Positions 18,068 through 27,151 of a stretch of 64,000 nt of DNA are shown here, piece after piece. The stretch's first letter is position 1; each line of letters begins with the position of its first letter. Source of the stretch: Scopulibacillus_A cellulosilyticus (GTDB lineage: Bacteria; Bacillota; Bacilli; Bacillales; Sporolactobacillaceae); assembly GCF_042665295.1 (NCBI RefSeq), contig NZ_JBHTCO010000004.1, positions 620,001 to 684,000 on the forward strand, read 5' to 3'. A model generated the notes under the pieces. The model worked only from the letters and a program-made list of their open reading frames with translations, did no database searches and was not told the origin of the DNA. Position numbers and translations under genes: made by a program.

Positions 18068-18099
18068 TAGAGGATATTCGAAAAGTCCTTTTGAACACA
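18068..18099 (+). repeat. Dispersed repeat, minimal copy G
   Basis: TAGAGGATATTCGAAAAGTC followed almost at once by CTTTTGAACACA: the two ends of the family with no interior. It directly abuts copy B and precedes the dapA ribosome site by about 10 bp. Confidence 0.6.
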
Positions 18100-18120
18100 T
18101 ATTTAAAAGGAGAGGTAGAC

Positions 18121-18993
18121 ATGGCCGATTTCGGCAGATTATTAACAGCGATGGTAACACCTTTTGACGATAAAGGTGAACTTAGCTTAGAAAGAACAAC
18201 AGCACTTGTTGAATATTTGATAGAACATCAAACTGAAGGGCTGGTTGTCGCAGGAACAACAGGAGAATCACCAACACTTTCAAAGGATGAAAAGCTTAAG
18301 TTATTTGAGCATGTTGTTAAAGTCGTTGATGGACGGATTCCTGTTATCGTAGGAACAGGAAGTAATAACACAGCTGAATCTGTAGAGTTTTCCCGTAAAG
18401 CAGAAGCTTTAGGTGTTGACGGGATTATGATTGTTGCTCCTTATTACAATAAGCCTAATCAAGAAGGACTGTATCAGCATTTTAAAACAATCGCTGAAAG
18501 TATCAATGTACCTGTTATGATCTATAATATTCCGGGGCGTTCTTCGGTAAATATAACGGCCGAAACAATTATCCGTCTTTCGGAAATTGATAATATAACG
18601 TCTGTCAAAGAAGCAAGCGGTAATCTTGATCAAATGGCAGCCATTATTAGAGGAACAAGTGATGACTTTATACTATACAGCGGTGACGACGGTTTAACCT
18701 TGCCAGTGCTTTCTATCGGCGGCCACGGTGTTATTTCCGTTGCTTCGCATGTTATTGGCGACGGCATGTCAAATATGATTCAAGACTTTTTATCAGGGAA
18801 TCATGAAGATGCGGCGAAACAGCATTTAAAATATCTTCCTGTCATGAGGGAATTATTTGCGGCACCAAGCCCCGTTCCGGTTAAAGCATTGCTGAGTCAA
18901 GTCGGAGTTGAGACAGGTCCTGTCCGTCTGCCGATGGTTGATTTAACGGAAGAAGAAAAGTCATCATTAACAAAAATATTTAAAGAACTTTAA
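18121..18993 (+). CDS. dapA: 4-hydroxy-tetrahydrodipicolinate synthase
   Basis: DapA (290 aa) condenses pyruvate with aspartate semialdehyde. GTTGESPTLSKDEK holds the Thr-Thr pair of the active site, IYNIPGRSSVN the Tyr of the proton relay, and SVKEASGN the Schiff-base lysine. ATG 18121 follows AAAGGAGAGG; the open frame upstream to 18001 is repeat DNA and is not used. The product feeds both lysine and dipicolinate. Confidence 0.97.
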   Translation: MADFGRLLTAMVTPFDDKGELSLERTTALVEYLIEHQTEGLVVAGTTGESPTLSKDEKLKLFEHVVKVVDGRIPVIVGTGSNNTAESVEFSRKAEALGVDGIMIVAPYYNKPNQEGLYQHFKTIAESINVPVMIYNIPGRSSVNITAETIIRLSEIDNITSVKEASGNLDQMAAIIRGTSDDFILYSGDDGLTLPVLSIGGHGVISVASHVIGDGMSNMIQDFLSGNHEDAAKQHLKYLPVMRELFAAPSPVPVKALLSQVGVETGPVRLPMVDLTEEEKSSLTKIFKEL

Positions 18994-19061
18994 AGAAAAT
19001 TTAGATGATGACAGGCCTTTCCGGTTTTTCAAAACTATAAATTTCGATAGTATGAAGAAAG

Positions 19062-19092
19062 AAACTCGCCCAATCGGCGAGTTTTCTTTTAT
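19062..19092 (+). terminator. Intrinsic terminator after dapA
   Basis: AAACTCGCC (19062-19070), CAATC loop, GGCGAGTTT (19076-19084), then TCTTTT. Its arms are nearly identical to the mlpA terminator. Confidence 0.85.
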
Positions 19093-19150
19093 AAATTGAC
19101 AAATACTAAATATAAAAGCATGTTGGACAAGCGATGATTAAAAAATCAAC

Positions 19151-19180
19151 TTGTAAATTTTGCAAAGGATCGGTTATAAT
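19151..19180 (+). promoter_or_regulatory. Candidate SigA promoter of rnjB
   Basis: TTGTAA (19151-19156), 18 bp spacer, TATAAT (19175-19180), about 60 bp before the rnjB start. Confidence 0.55.
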
Positions 19181-19240
19181 AAAAGAAATGATTAGTTCGG
19201 GTGAATTGATGGCTGTTTAATTTAATAGGAGGAATGCTCA

Positions 19241-20905
19241 TTGCAACAACGGAAAGAAGACGAGGTTAGGATTTATGCAATGGGCGGCGTTGGCGAAATT
19301 GGAAATAATATGACAGTCATTGAGGTTAATAATGATATATTTATTGTCGATGCTGGTTTAATGCATCCAAAAGATGATATGCTTGGTGTTGATACTGTTA
19401 TTCCGGATACATCTTATTTGGTTGAAAATCAGGATCGGATTAAGGCTATTTTCCTCACACACGGTCATTATGCGCATATTGGAGGATTACCTTATTTAAT
19501 TAAAGAGCTGCATGCTCCGATTTATGGTACAAAGTTTACACTTGCCTTGCTTGAAGAATCGATAAAAGATAAGAATACACTAAAGAAAGCTAAGCTGAAT
19601 ATAGTTGAACCGGGGAAGGATCTAAAGATCGGTTATAGAACGATAACATTCTTTAGAATGAACCATAGTGTTCCCGACTCAATCGGTTTGGCTATTTATA
19701 CCTCTCAAGGTGCAATTGTCCATACTGGTGATTTTAAATTTGACTATACACCGGTTGATGATAAAAAAGCGGATATTAGCAAACTGTCCCGAATCGGTGA
19801 CAGAGGTGTCCTCTGTTTACTGTCAGACAGTAAAAATGCTGAATTACCTGGGAAAGCACGTTCAGAAAAAGAAGTTGGCGAAACCTTAGACGATATTTTT
19901 TATTTTGCCAAAGGCAGAGTGATAACTGCTGTATACGCAACCAATATTCACAGAATACAGCAAGTTGTTAATACAGCCATTCAAAACAATCGTAAGGTTG
20001 CGATTGACGGCCGCTATCTTGAACGTGTCATCGGTATGGCGACAAAACTGGGTTACCTTCAAGTACCAAAAGGCACATTTACAAGTTTGGATAAAATTAA
20101 CAAAAGGAAAGAAAATGAAATAGCCATCTTAACTTCGGGTCCGGAAGGCGACCCAATGACACCCCTGACTAAAATTGCTAATCATTCACATAAGCGTCTT
20201 TCACTTAAAGAAAATGATCTCTTTATTTTTGCGGCATCGTCTACACCTGGAAATGAGAAAAGTGTTACCAAGTCTATTGATGCATTAATGAGAATCGGTG
20301 TTAAGGTCATTTATGGCGATTGCGTTCATGTATCAGGCCATGCTAAACAAGAAGAAATTAAACTTATGTTACAGCTGACAAGACCTAATTATTTAATTCC
20401 GATTCATGGAGAATTTAGAATGCTTAAAGCCCATCAGGACCTTGCGGTTGCCACAGGCATGGAGCCGCATCATATCTTCCTTTTGGATAAAGGCGATGTT
20501 GTATCATTTACAAAGGGCGAAGCAAGGCAGGCTGAAAAGGTTCCTGCCGGCCAAGTGCTTGTAGACGGGTTAGGCGTTGGCGATGTCGGTAATATTGTAT
20601 TACGCGACCGCCGTTTGCTGGCCCAAGATGGAACGCTTGTCGTTGTTGTCACTCTTGGCAAACAATCCAAAAAGATTTTATCAGGACCTGAAATTATTAC
20701 CCGCGGTTTCGTTTATGTCAGAGAATCCGAAGAACTTATCGAAGACGCCAATAATATTGTTTCAGAAGTGTTGTCGCAATCATTAACGCAAAATATCTCA
20801 GAATGGTCTTCTCTGAAAAACAGTATCAGGGATTCTTTAAGTCGCTATTTATATGATAAAACAAAACGCCGTCCAATGATATTGCCAATTATTATGGAAA
20901 TATAA
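19241..20905 (+). CDS. rnjB: Ribonuclease J2
   Basis: RNase J2 (554 aa) is the partner of RNase J1 in mRNA decay. The beta-lactamase domain starts with AMGGVGEIGNNM; the zinc motif reads HGHYAH at residues 74-79, where the canonical Asp of HxHxDH is Ala (residue 78). Beta-CASP and C-terminal segments (HVSGHAKQEE, GDVGNIVLRDRRLL) follow. B. subtilis J2 also has a degenerate motif and low activity, so this fits J2 rather than J1. TTG 19241 follows AGGAGG. Order dapA-rnjB-tepA matches B. subtilis. Confidence 0.94.
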   Translation: MQQRKEDEVRIYAMGGVGEIGNNMTVIEVNNDIFIVDAGLMHPKDDMLGVDTVIPDTSYLVENQDRIKAIFLTHGHYAHIGGLPYLIKELHAPIYGTKFTLALLEESIKDKNTLKKAKLNIVEPGKDLKIGYRTITFFRMNHSVPDSIGLAIYTSQGAIVHTGDFKFDYTPVDDKKADISKLSRIGDRGVLCLLSDSKNAELPGKARSEKEVGETLDDIFYFAKGRVITAVYATNIHRIQQVVNTAIQNNRKVAIDGRYLERVIGMATKLGYLQVPKGTFTSLDKINKRKENEIAILTSGPEGDPMTPLTKIANHSHKRLSLKENDLFIFAASSTPGNEKSVTKSIDALMRIGVKVIYGDCVHVSGHAKQEEIKLMLQLTRPNYLIPIHGEFRMLKAHQDLAVATGMEPHHIFLLDKGDVVSFTKGEARQAEKVPAGQVLVDGLGVGDVGNIVLRDRRLLAQDGTLVVVVTLGKQSKKILSGPEIITRGFVYVRESEELIEDANNIVSEVLSQSLTQNISEWSSLKNSIRDSLSRYLYDKTKRRPMILPIIMEI

Positions 20906-20908
20906 TAT

Positions 20909-20948
20909 AAAAGCTGACATCACTCTTACGGGTGATGATGGCTTTTTT
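20909..20948 (+). terminator. Intrinsic terminator after rnjB
   Basis: AAAGC...CATCAC and GTGATG...GCTTTTTT arms with a 3-base internal mismatch form a hairpin ending in six T. Confidence 0.8.
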
Positions 20949-21015
20949 CTTTTGTATCAAATGTTTCTCTCCTTCAAATACTAATTTGTAGTATAACGAA
21001 AGGAGAGTAAAATGA

Positions 21016-21753
21016 ATGACAGACGAACAAACTGAATTCGAACAAGAGCAACAAGAAACTGAGCAGCAAAACACGATGATGAATGATATTCAAAAGTTAG
21101 GTGAATCGCAAATCCCTCAGGCGGCACCCTCAAATATTCATTGTTTAACAATTGTAGGGCAAATTGAGGGACATATGGCACTGCCTCCAAAAAATAAAAC
21201 AACAAAATATGAACATTTAATTCCTCAACTTGTGGCGATAGAACAGAATGATCAAATCGAAGGACTGCTTATTATTTTAAATACGGTTGGAGGAGATGTT
21301 GAAGCTGGTTTGGCAATTGCTGAAATGGTTTCAACCTTATCGAAACCGACGGTGTCATTAGTTCTTGGAGGCGGACACTCTATTGGTGTCCCTATTGCGG
21401 TCGCTTCTGACTATGCTTTTATTGCCGAATCAGCTACAATGACAATACACCCTGTCCGGTTAACCGGATTAGTCATTAGTGTACCATCGACTTTCGAATA
21501 TTTAGATAAGATGCAAGACCGTGTCACAAAGTTTGTCGTTAGAAATTCTAATATTACTGAAGAAAAATTTAAAGACCTGATGTTTAGCCAAGGAAATCTT
21601 GCAAGAGACATTGGAACAAATGTTGTTGGAAAAGATGCTGTATCATACGGTCTGATTAATGAAGTAGGCGGTCTTGGCCAAGCTTTATCTAAATTAAATG
21701 AGTTAATTGAGAACAATAGGGAGCACGGAGAAGCGCAGAAGGTGGTACAATGA
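21016..21753 (+). CDS. tepA: ClpP-class serine protease TepA (YmfB-like)
   Basis: A 245-aa ClpP-fold protease. After a Gln/Glu-rich N-terminal 30 residues, the core has LLIILNTVGGDVEAGLAIAE, the Ser nucleophile in LGGGHSIGVPIA and the His in MTIHPVR. The B. subtilis homologue, TepA, is linked to protein translocation and spore outgrowth. AAGGAGAG precedes the ATG. It overlaps ylzJ by four bases. No signal peptide is seen, so it should act in the cytoplasm. Confidence 0.92.
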   Translation: MTDEQTEFEQEQQETEQQNTMMNDIQKLGESQIPQAAPSNIHCLTIVGQIEGHMALPPKNKTTKYEHLIPQLVAIEQNDQIEGLLIILNTVGGDVEAGLAIAEMVSTLSKPTVSLVLGGGHSIGVPIAVASDYAFIAESATMTIHPVRLTGLVISVPSTFEYLDKMQDRVTKFVVRNSNITEEKFKDLMFSQGNLARDIGTNVVGKDAVSYGLINEVGGLGQALSKLNELIENNREHGEAQKVVQ

Positions 21754-21983
21754 TTTTATATACAATTTGTCCTTTAGAGGATATTTTTGAAGAAGAGGAA
21801 AAACAACCCGGGAAAAAACAAACGATAGAAGTGAACGGAGTGAAACTTATTGTCGAAGACAAAGGTGATAATAATTATGAAATCGTCCAATTAATTAGTT
21901 CAAATCCTCAAGACTTCTTAGACGGACGCTACCAGCCTGGAGAAAAATTGACAATGAAACCTTTACTCCCATCCGCAACTTGA
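21750..21983 (+). CDS. ylzJ: YlzJ-like small protein
   Basis: A 77-aa protein starting MILYTICPLEDIF, with the conserved PGEKLTMKPLL near the end. It sits between tepA and spoIIIE as ylzJ does in B. subtilis and shares an ATGA overlap with tepA, indicating coupled translation. Function is unknown. Confidence 0.85.
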   Translation: MILYTICPLEDIFEEEEKQPGKKQTIEVNGVKLIVEDKGDNNYEIVQLISSNPQDFLDGRYQPGEKLTMKPLLPSAT

Positions 21984-22019
21984 GTAACATTATAATTAAG
22001 GCTTATAGCTTCATGATTT

Positions 22020-22055
22020 AACAAGCAGCTTTAATACAGCTGCTTGTTATCTATT
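22020..22055 (+). terminator. Hairpin after ylzJ, possible terminator
   Basis: AACAAGCAGCT (22020-22030) and AGCTGCTTGTT (22038-22048), 11-bp perfect stem; the following ATCTATTC is a poor T-tract. Confidence 0.5.
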
Positions 22056-22078
22056 CACATGAGTTCTGAGGTGACATC

Positions 22079-24391
22079 ATGGCAAAGAAAAAGAGAAGAA
22101 AAAGCCAAAAGAAAAAAGGCTGGAAAGAAACGCTGATTTACGAAATAGCCGGTCTATTAATATTTTCATTAACGTGTATTGCTATTTCCAAGCTTGGCGT
22201 TGTAGGGGAAGTGTTTGTTGAAGCAGCAAGGTTTCTGGCAGGGAACTGGTATATGCTCATATTTCTTGGGACTCTAATTCTATCAATCTATTACATATGG
22301 ATGCGCAGTCAGCCTTCCTTTTTTACCCGGCGCTTAGTCGGTGTTTATTTATTCGTCTTTTCATTGCTTTTATTAAGCCATGTAAAACTTTTTGAAGAAT
22401 TATCAGATCATAACAGATGGCAAAATGCTTCGGTAATTACAAATACATTGGCTTTATATAAAGGGGAAATTTCAGGGGCGATAGCAAACGAACAGCTTGG
22501 CGGAGGAATGATAGGCGCTCTTGGGTTTGCGTTTTTTTATAAGCTATTTTCGGCTACCGGCACGATGTTTATGGCTGTTTTTCTCATTATCGTTTCTCTG
22601 ATTCTTATTACCGGAAAGTCCTTGCGTGATACGATGAACAAAATATTACGCCGTTTTAAAAAATTAGGACAAGGTGTAGCAAATAAACAGAAGGAAAACA
22701 TGCAAAAGATTAAAACCGCTATGGATGAGAAAAAAGAACAGCGTAAAGAACAAGAAGAGGCGGAGAAAGCTGAAGAATTAGTTGCCGATGATAATGATCC
22801 CGACCAGAACCAGGAACCTATTATTCATGATTTTAATGAACAACATCCACTGGATATACCGCAAGTAAAAGAAGATCATCCTAAAAAAGTGAGGGATGAT
22901 TTAGAAGACGAACAAGATCTTGTACAACCTTCATTTTCAACGCCGGAAGTTGAGAATGAAGATTACCAGCTTCCTCCAATTGACTTATTAGAGCGGCCGA
23001 AGTCTAATTCGCAGTCTAATGAGCGAAGGCATATTGCTGATAATGTCCGTAAACTTGAAAAAACCTTTGAAAGTTTTGGCGTTAAAGCTAAAGTGAAAAA
23101 AGTACATTTAGGGCCAGCTGTAACGAGGTATGAAGTTTATCCGGATGTCGGTGTGAAAGTCAGCCGGATCGTTAATCTTAATGATGATTTAGCCCTGGCG
23201 CTGGCTGCGAAAGAAATCCGGATTGAAGCGCCGATCCCTGGAAAGTCTGCAGTCGGTATCGAAGTCCCAAATAAAGATGTAGCAATGGTAAGCTTAAGAG
23301 AAGTTTTAGAATCTGAATTCGCCAAAAGGCAAAGCTCTAAATTGGCTATTGGTTTGGGGCGGGATATTTCAGGTGAGCCTGTATTAACTGATTTAAGTAA
23401 AATGCCTCACTTGCTTGTAGCGGGTGCGACCGGAAGCGGGAAGAGTGTTTGTATCAATGGCATTATTACGAGTATATTAATGAGAACAAAACCGCATGAA
23501 GTTAAATTGCTGATGGTCGATCCCAAAATGGTAGAATTAAATGTTTATAACGGAGTACCTCATTTATTAACGCCTGTCGTTACTGATCCGAAAAAAGCTT
23601 CCCAAGCACTTAAAAAAGTCGTTGCTGAAATGGAAAGGCGATATGAGCTGTTTTCTGAGAGCGGCACGCGGAATCTGGAAAGCTATAATAACCATGTTCG
23701 CCGCTATAATGATGAGAACAATGATAATCAGCCTTACATGCCGTACATTGTTGTTATTATTGACGAGCTTGCTGATCTTATGATGGTTGCTTCCAAAGAC
23801 GTTGAAGATGCCATAACGAGACTCGCACAAATGGCGAGGGCAGCCGGTATTCATTTAATTATTGCAACACAACGCCCGTCAGTTGATGTTATCACAGGTA
23901 TCATCAAAGCTAATATTCCATCAAGAATCGCCTTCAGTGTTTCCTCACAGACCGATTCACGAACGATCTTAGATTCAGGAGGCGCTGAGAAGCTGTTAGG
24001 CAAAGGTGACATGCTGTTTTTACCTATTGGCGCATCAAAGCCAACCCGTATACAAGGAGCTTTTCTATCTGATGATGAAGTCGAAAAAGTGGTCGATTTT
24101 GCTGTCAGCCAGCAAAAAGCGCAATATCAAGAAAATATGATACCGTCAGATGAACCGGAGAAATCTGTTGATAAAGTTGATGATGAATTATTTGATGATG
24201 CAGTCCAGCTGGTTATTGATATGCAAACCGCTTCAGTATCCATGCTGCAAAGGCGCTTTCGTATTGGTTATACAAGGGCGGCCCGGCTTATTGATGCCAT
24301 GGAGGATCGTAATATAGTCGGACCGTATGAAGGCAGCAAACCGAGGGCTGTTCTTATTGGAAAGCAAGATGATGAAGCCTCCTCGCAATAA
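22079..24391 (+). CDS. spoIIIE: DNA translocase SpoIIIE/FtsK
   Basis: A 770-aa membrane ATPase that pumps the chromosome into the forespore and clears DNA at division. The N-terminal ~190 residues carry about four membrane segments; residues ~195-310 are a charged linker; the motor has Walker A GATGSGKSVC and Walker B VVIIDELADLMM. The C-terminal gamma winged helix (SMLQRRFRIGYTRAARLID) reads the polar DNA signals. Size is close to B. subtilis SpoIIIE (787 aa). Firm call. Confidence 0.97.
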   Translation: MAKKKRRKSQKKKGWKETLIYEIAGLLIFSLTCIAISKLGVVGEVFVEAARFLAGNWYMLIFLGTLILSIYYIWMRSQPSFFTRRLVGVYLFVFSLLLLSHVKLFEELSDHNRWQNASVITNTLALYKGEISGAIANEQLGGGMIGALGFAFFYKLFSATGTMFMAVFLIIVSLILITGKSLRDTMNKILRRFKKLGQGVANKQKENMQKIKTAMDEKKEQRKEQEEAEKAEELVADDNDPDQNQEPIIHDFNEQHPLDIPQVKEDHPKKVRDDLEDEQDLVQPSFSTPEVENEDYQLPPIDLLERPKSNSQSNERRHIADNVRKLEKTFESFGVKAKVKKVHLGPAVTRYEVYPDVGVKVSRIVNLNDDLALALAAKEIRIEAPIPGKSAVGIEVPNKDVAMVSLREVLESEFAKRQSSKLAIGLGRDISGEPVLTDLSKMPHLLVAGATGSGKSVCINGIITSILMRTKPHEVKLLMVDPKMVELNVYNGVPHLLTPVVTDPKKASQALKKVVAEMERRYELFSESGTRNLESYNNHVRRYNDENNDNQPYMPYIVVIIDELADLMMVASKDVEDAITRLAQMARAAGIHLIIATQRPSVDVITGIIKANIPSRIAFSVSSQTDSRTILDSGGAEKLLGKGDMLFLPIGASKPTRIQGAFLSDDEVEKVVDFAVSQQKAQYQENMIPSDEPEKSVDKVDDELFDDAVQLVIDMQTASVSMLQRRFRIGYTRAARLIDAMEDRNIVGPYEGSKPRAVLIGKQDDEASSQ

Positions 24392-24429
24392 AAAAGTATT
24401 ATAAAACACGATAGTCGCATAGAATAATT

Positions 24430-24465
24430 GGACAAAGGTCGCTGACTTTTGTCCCTTTTTGTTTT
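24430..24465 (+). terminator. Intrinsic terminator after spoIIIE
   Basis: GGACAAAGGTC (24430-24440), GCT loop, GACTTTTGTCC (24444-24454), then CTTTTTGTTTT. Confidence 0.85.
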
Positions 24466-24555
24466 GATTCAGGCTTATCTTCCCGCTGGTTAGGGACTTG
24501 GGGTATAGGTTACAATGAAAGAGAGAAATTATGATGGAAAAAAGGGGTGTAAAAC

Positions 24556-25851
24556 ATGTCTTATATCAATGAACAAGTCCATGATTTTAATGGGTTTAAA
24601 GTACATATGATACCGACAGATAAATTTAAGACAGTAACAATGTTTTTACAGTTTTGTGCACCGTTAAACGAAAAAGATGTGACAAAACGGGCGCTTTTAT
24701 CTTACGTACTAAAAAGTTCGACCAAACATTCACCTTCAACTCAAGATTTGCAAAAACGTTTAGATGATTTATATGGTGCAAGCTTTACGTCAATGTTAAC
24801 AAAAAAAGGGGATTACCACATTCTTACATTATACATGACTGTTGCTAACGAACGGTTTATCTCCGGTGCTTCCACCAAATTATTAGATGAATCTGTAAAG
24901 CTTTTGTCTGAAGCGGTATTTCAGCCTGCGGCAGCCAATCAACAATTTGACAAAAAAATTGTTAAAAGGGAAAAACGTTCACTTAAGCAAAGACTCGAGG
25001 CTATATACGATGATAAAATGCGTTATGCAAGCCAAAGATTAATTGACGAAATGTGCCAGCATGAATTGTATCGGTTACATACATACGGGTATTCGGACGA
25101 ACTTGAACAAGTGACGCCGGAAAGTTTATTTGATTATTATCAAAAAATGGTGGCAGAAGATCAAGTTGATCTTTATATTATCGGTGATATTGAGGAAAAT
25201 CAAAGTCATATTTTAAATGCTGTTCAATCTGAATTTACATTTAGTAAACGGCAGGAAAGAACAAGGGATGTACGCATTAATTTTGACCCGGTTATTCCTA
25301 ATGAAGTCAAAATAGTTAAGGAAAATCAAGATGTCGAACAAGGTAAACTTAATTTGGGATACCGTACTAATATTATTTATGGAGATCCTTTATACTACGC
25401 CTCCCAGGTGTTTAATGGTTTATTCGGCGGATTTCCTCATTCAAAACTATTTATGAATGTCAGAGAAAAAGAAAGCCTTGCCTACTATGCATCATCAAGC
25501 TATGAAAGCTATAAAGGGTTAATGATTGTTATGAGCGGGATAGAATTTTCAAATTATGACAAAGCAGTCGCGATTATTAAAGAACAATTAGAAGCCGTCA
25601 AAAAAGGCGATTTTACCGATCATGACATTGATCAGACAAAGGCTCTGTTGAAAAACGCGGTTTTAGAAGCATTAGATAACCCGGGTTCTCTGACTGATTT
25701 TCTTTACAGGCAAGTGTTAACCGGGCAGCCGGTAACTGCTGAAGATTGGCTTGATGCAATTGAGAATGTGCAAAAAGAAGATATTATTAAAGTCGCTGAA
25801 AAAACATCACTTGATACCATATACTTTTTACAAGGCGAGGAGGGAAATTAA
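24556..25851 (+). CDS. ymfF: M16-family protein YmfF (lacks the zinc motif)
   Basis: A 431-aa insulinase-family protein. The place where HxxEH should be reads ALLSYVLKSSTKH, so zinc-dependent catalysis is not expected. The later FGGFPHSKLFMNVREKESLAYY is the typical second-domain motif. It is followed by an active-looking M16 gene two bases downstream; such pairs commonly form a regulatory/catalytic heterodimer. Substrate unknown. AAAGGGGTG precedes the ATG. Confidence 0.9.
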   Translation: MSYINEQVHDFNGFKVHMIPTDKFKTVTMFLQFCAPLNEKDVTKRALLSYVLKSSTKHSPSTQDLQKRLDDLYGASFTSMLTKKGDYHILTLYMTVANERFISGASTKLLDESVKLLSEAVFQPAAANQQFDKKIVKREKRSLKQRLEAIYDDKMRYASQRLIDEMCQHELYRLHTYGYSDELEQVTPESLFDYYQKMVAEDQVDLYIIGDIEENQSHILNAVQSEFTFSKRQERTRDVRINFDPVIPNEVKIVKENQDVEQGKLNLGYRTNIIYGDPLYYASQVFNGLFGGFPHSKLFMNVREKESLAYYASSSYESYKGLMIVMSGIEFSNYDKAVAIIKEQLEAVKKGDFTDHDIDQTKALLKNAVLEALDNPGSLTDFLYRQVLTGQPVTAEDWLDAIENVQKEDIIKVAEKTSLDTIYFLQGEEGN

Positions 25852-25852
25852 A

Positions 25853-27139
25853 ATGAAACAAATTCATTTTGACCAATTGCAAGAAACGGTATATCATCAT
25901 AAGTGTGATAACGGGCTGCAGCTTTTTATTTTACCAAAAACAGGATTTAATAAAACTTATGCCATTTTTACAACAAATTATGGTTCGATTGATAATCACT
26001 TCAAACCGTTAAATCAAAATGATTGGTTAAAGGTACCTGATGGCATTGCACATTTTTTGGAGCATAAAATGTTTGAAATGCCGGATGGGAGCGATGCTTT
26101 TCAAGCTTTCGGAAATCAGGGGGCATCCTCAAATGCTTTTACTTCATTTACCAGAACGGCTTATTTATTTTCCAGTACATCGAACATCGATAAAAACTTA
26201 GAGACGCTTATTGATTTTGTGCAAACACCGTTTTTTAAAAAAGAGAGCGTCGAAAAAGAAAAGGGTATTATAGGTCAAGAAATTCGAATGTACAATGATA
26301 CACCGGATTGGCGCGTCTATTTTGGACTGATCAGCAATATGTATCACCATCATCCTATTCAAATTGATATTGCCGGAACGATTGAATCGATCAGCCATAT
26401 TACTGATGATTTGCTTTATGATTGTTACCGGACTTTTTATCACCCAAGCAACATGATGTTGTTTGTCGTTGGTCCTGTAAATCCTGATGAAGTGATGGAT
26501 CTTGTAGTGAAAAACCAGGCAGGCAAGGACTATACTAATCAACAACCGATTGAAAGAAAATATCCTGAAGAACCTGAAAGCGTCGCCAAGAAATCTTCTG
26601 TTATCAAAATGGGTGTACAAACACCGAAAAGTTTAATTGGCTTCAAAGAACGGCGTGTCCACCGTACGGGTAAAGAATTTATGGAACATGAACTTTCAGT
26701 GCAATTGCTTTTAGAGCTCATGTTTGGTAAAGGGACTGAAAATTATAAGTCGCTGGTAGAAGACGGATTAATTGATGAAACGTTTTCTTTTGAATATACT
26801 GAGGAATATGAGTTTGGTTTTTCAGCAATAGGGGGTAATACAGAAGATCCGGAAAAGCTGCAGAACAGGTTAAAACAAATTATTGAAGAGTATAAGTCGG
26901 GCCGACTTGATTCGGAAGCTGTTGAACGCGCACGTAAGAAACGAATCGGCGGAATGCTTCGCGCATTTAATTCCCCGGAATTTATCGCTAATCAGTTTAC
27001 GCGATATTATTTTAATGAAACAAATCTTTTTGATCTTATTCCAGTATTAGAATCATTAACAACAGAAACTTTGACAAAAACGCTTCATGAGCATTTTAGT
27101 GATGAAGCACTCTCAACATGCGCTGTTGTTAAAAAGTAA
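25853..27139 (+). CDS. ymfH: M16-family zinc peptidase YmfH
   Basis: A 428-aa insulinase-family peptidase. HFLEHKMFEMPDGS contains HxxEH (~res 66-70), and EKEKGIIGQEIRMYND supplies the third ligand Glu. ATG 25853 follows GAGGAGGG; a longer frame from 25751 runs back into ymfF and is not used. With ymfF it probably makes a two-subunit peptidase. The neighbouring SDR gene follows 12 bp later. Confidence 0.93.
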   Translation: MKQIHFDQLQETVYHHKCDNGLQLFILPKTGFNKTYAIFTTNYGSIDNHFKPLNQNDWLKVPDGIAHFLEHKMFEMPDGSDAFQAFGNQGASSNAFTSFTRTAYLFSSTSNIDKNLETLIDFVQTPFFKKESVEKEKGIIGQEIRMYNDTPDWRVYFGLISNMYHHHPIQIDIAGTIESISHITDDLLYDCYRTFYHPSNMMLFVVGPVNPDEVMDLVVKNQAGKDYTNQQPIERKYPEEPESVAKKSSVIKMGVQTPKSLIGFKERRVHRTGKEFMEHELSVQLLLELMFGKGTENYKSLVEDGLIDETFSFEYTEEYEFGFSAIGGNTEDPEKLQNRLKQIIEEYKSGRLDSEAVERARKKRIGGMLRAFNSPEFIANQFTRYYFNETNLFDLIPVLESLTTETLTKTLHEHFSDEALSTCAVVKK

Positions 27140-27151
27140 GGTGGTTTAAAA

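Noticed and set aside
18001..18120. Open frame extending dapA upstream by 40 residues
   Set aside because: It runs through repeat copies B and G; AAAGGAGAGG before ATG 18121 sets the start.
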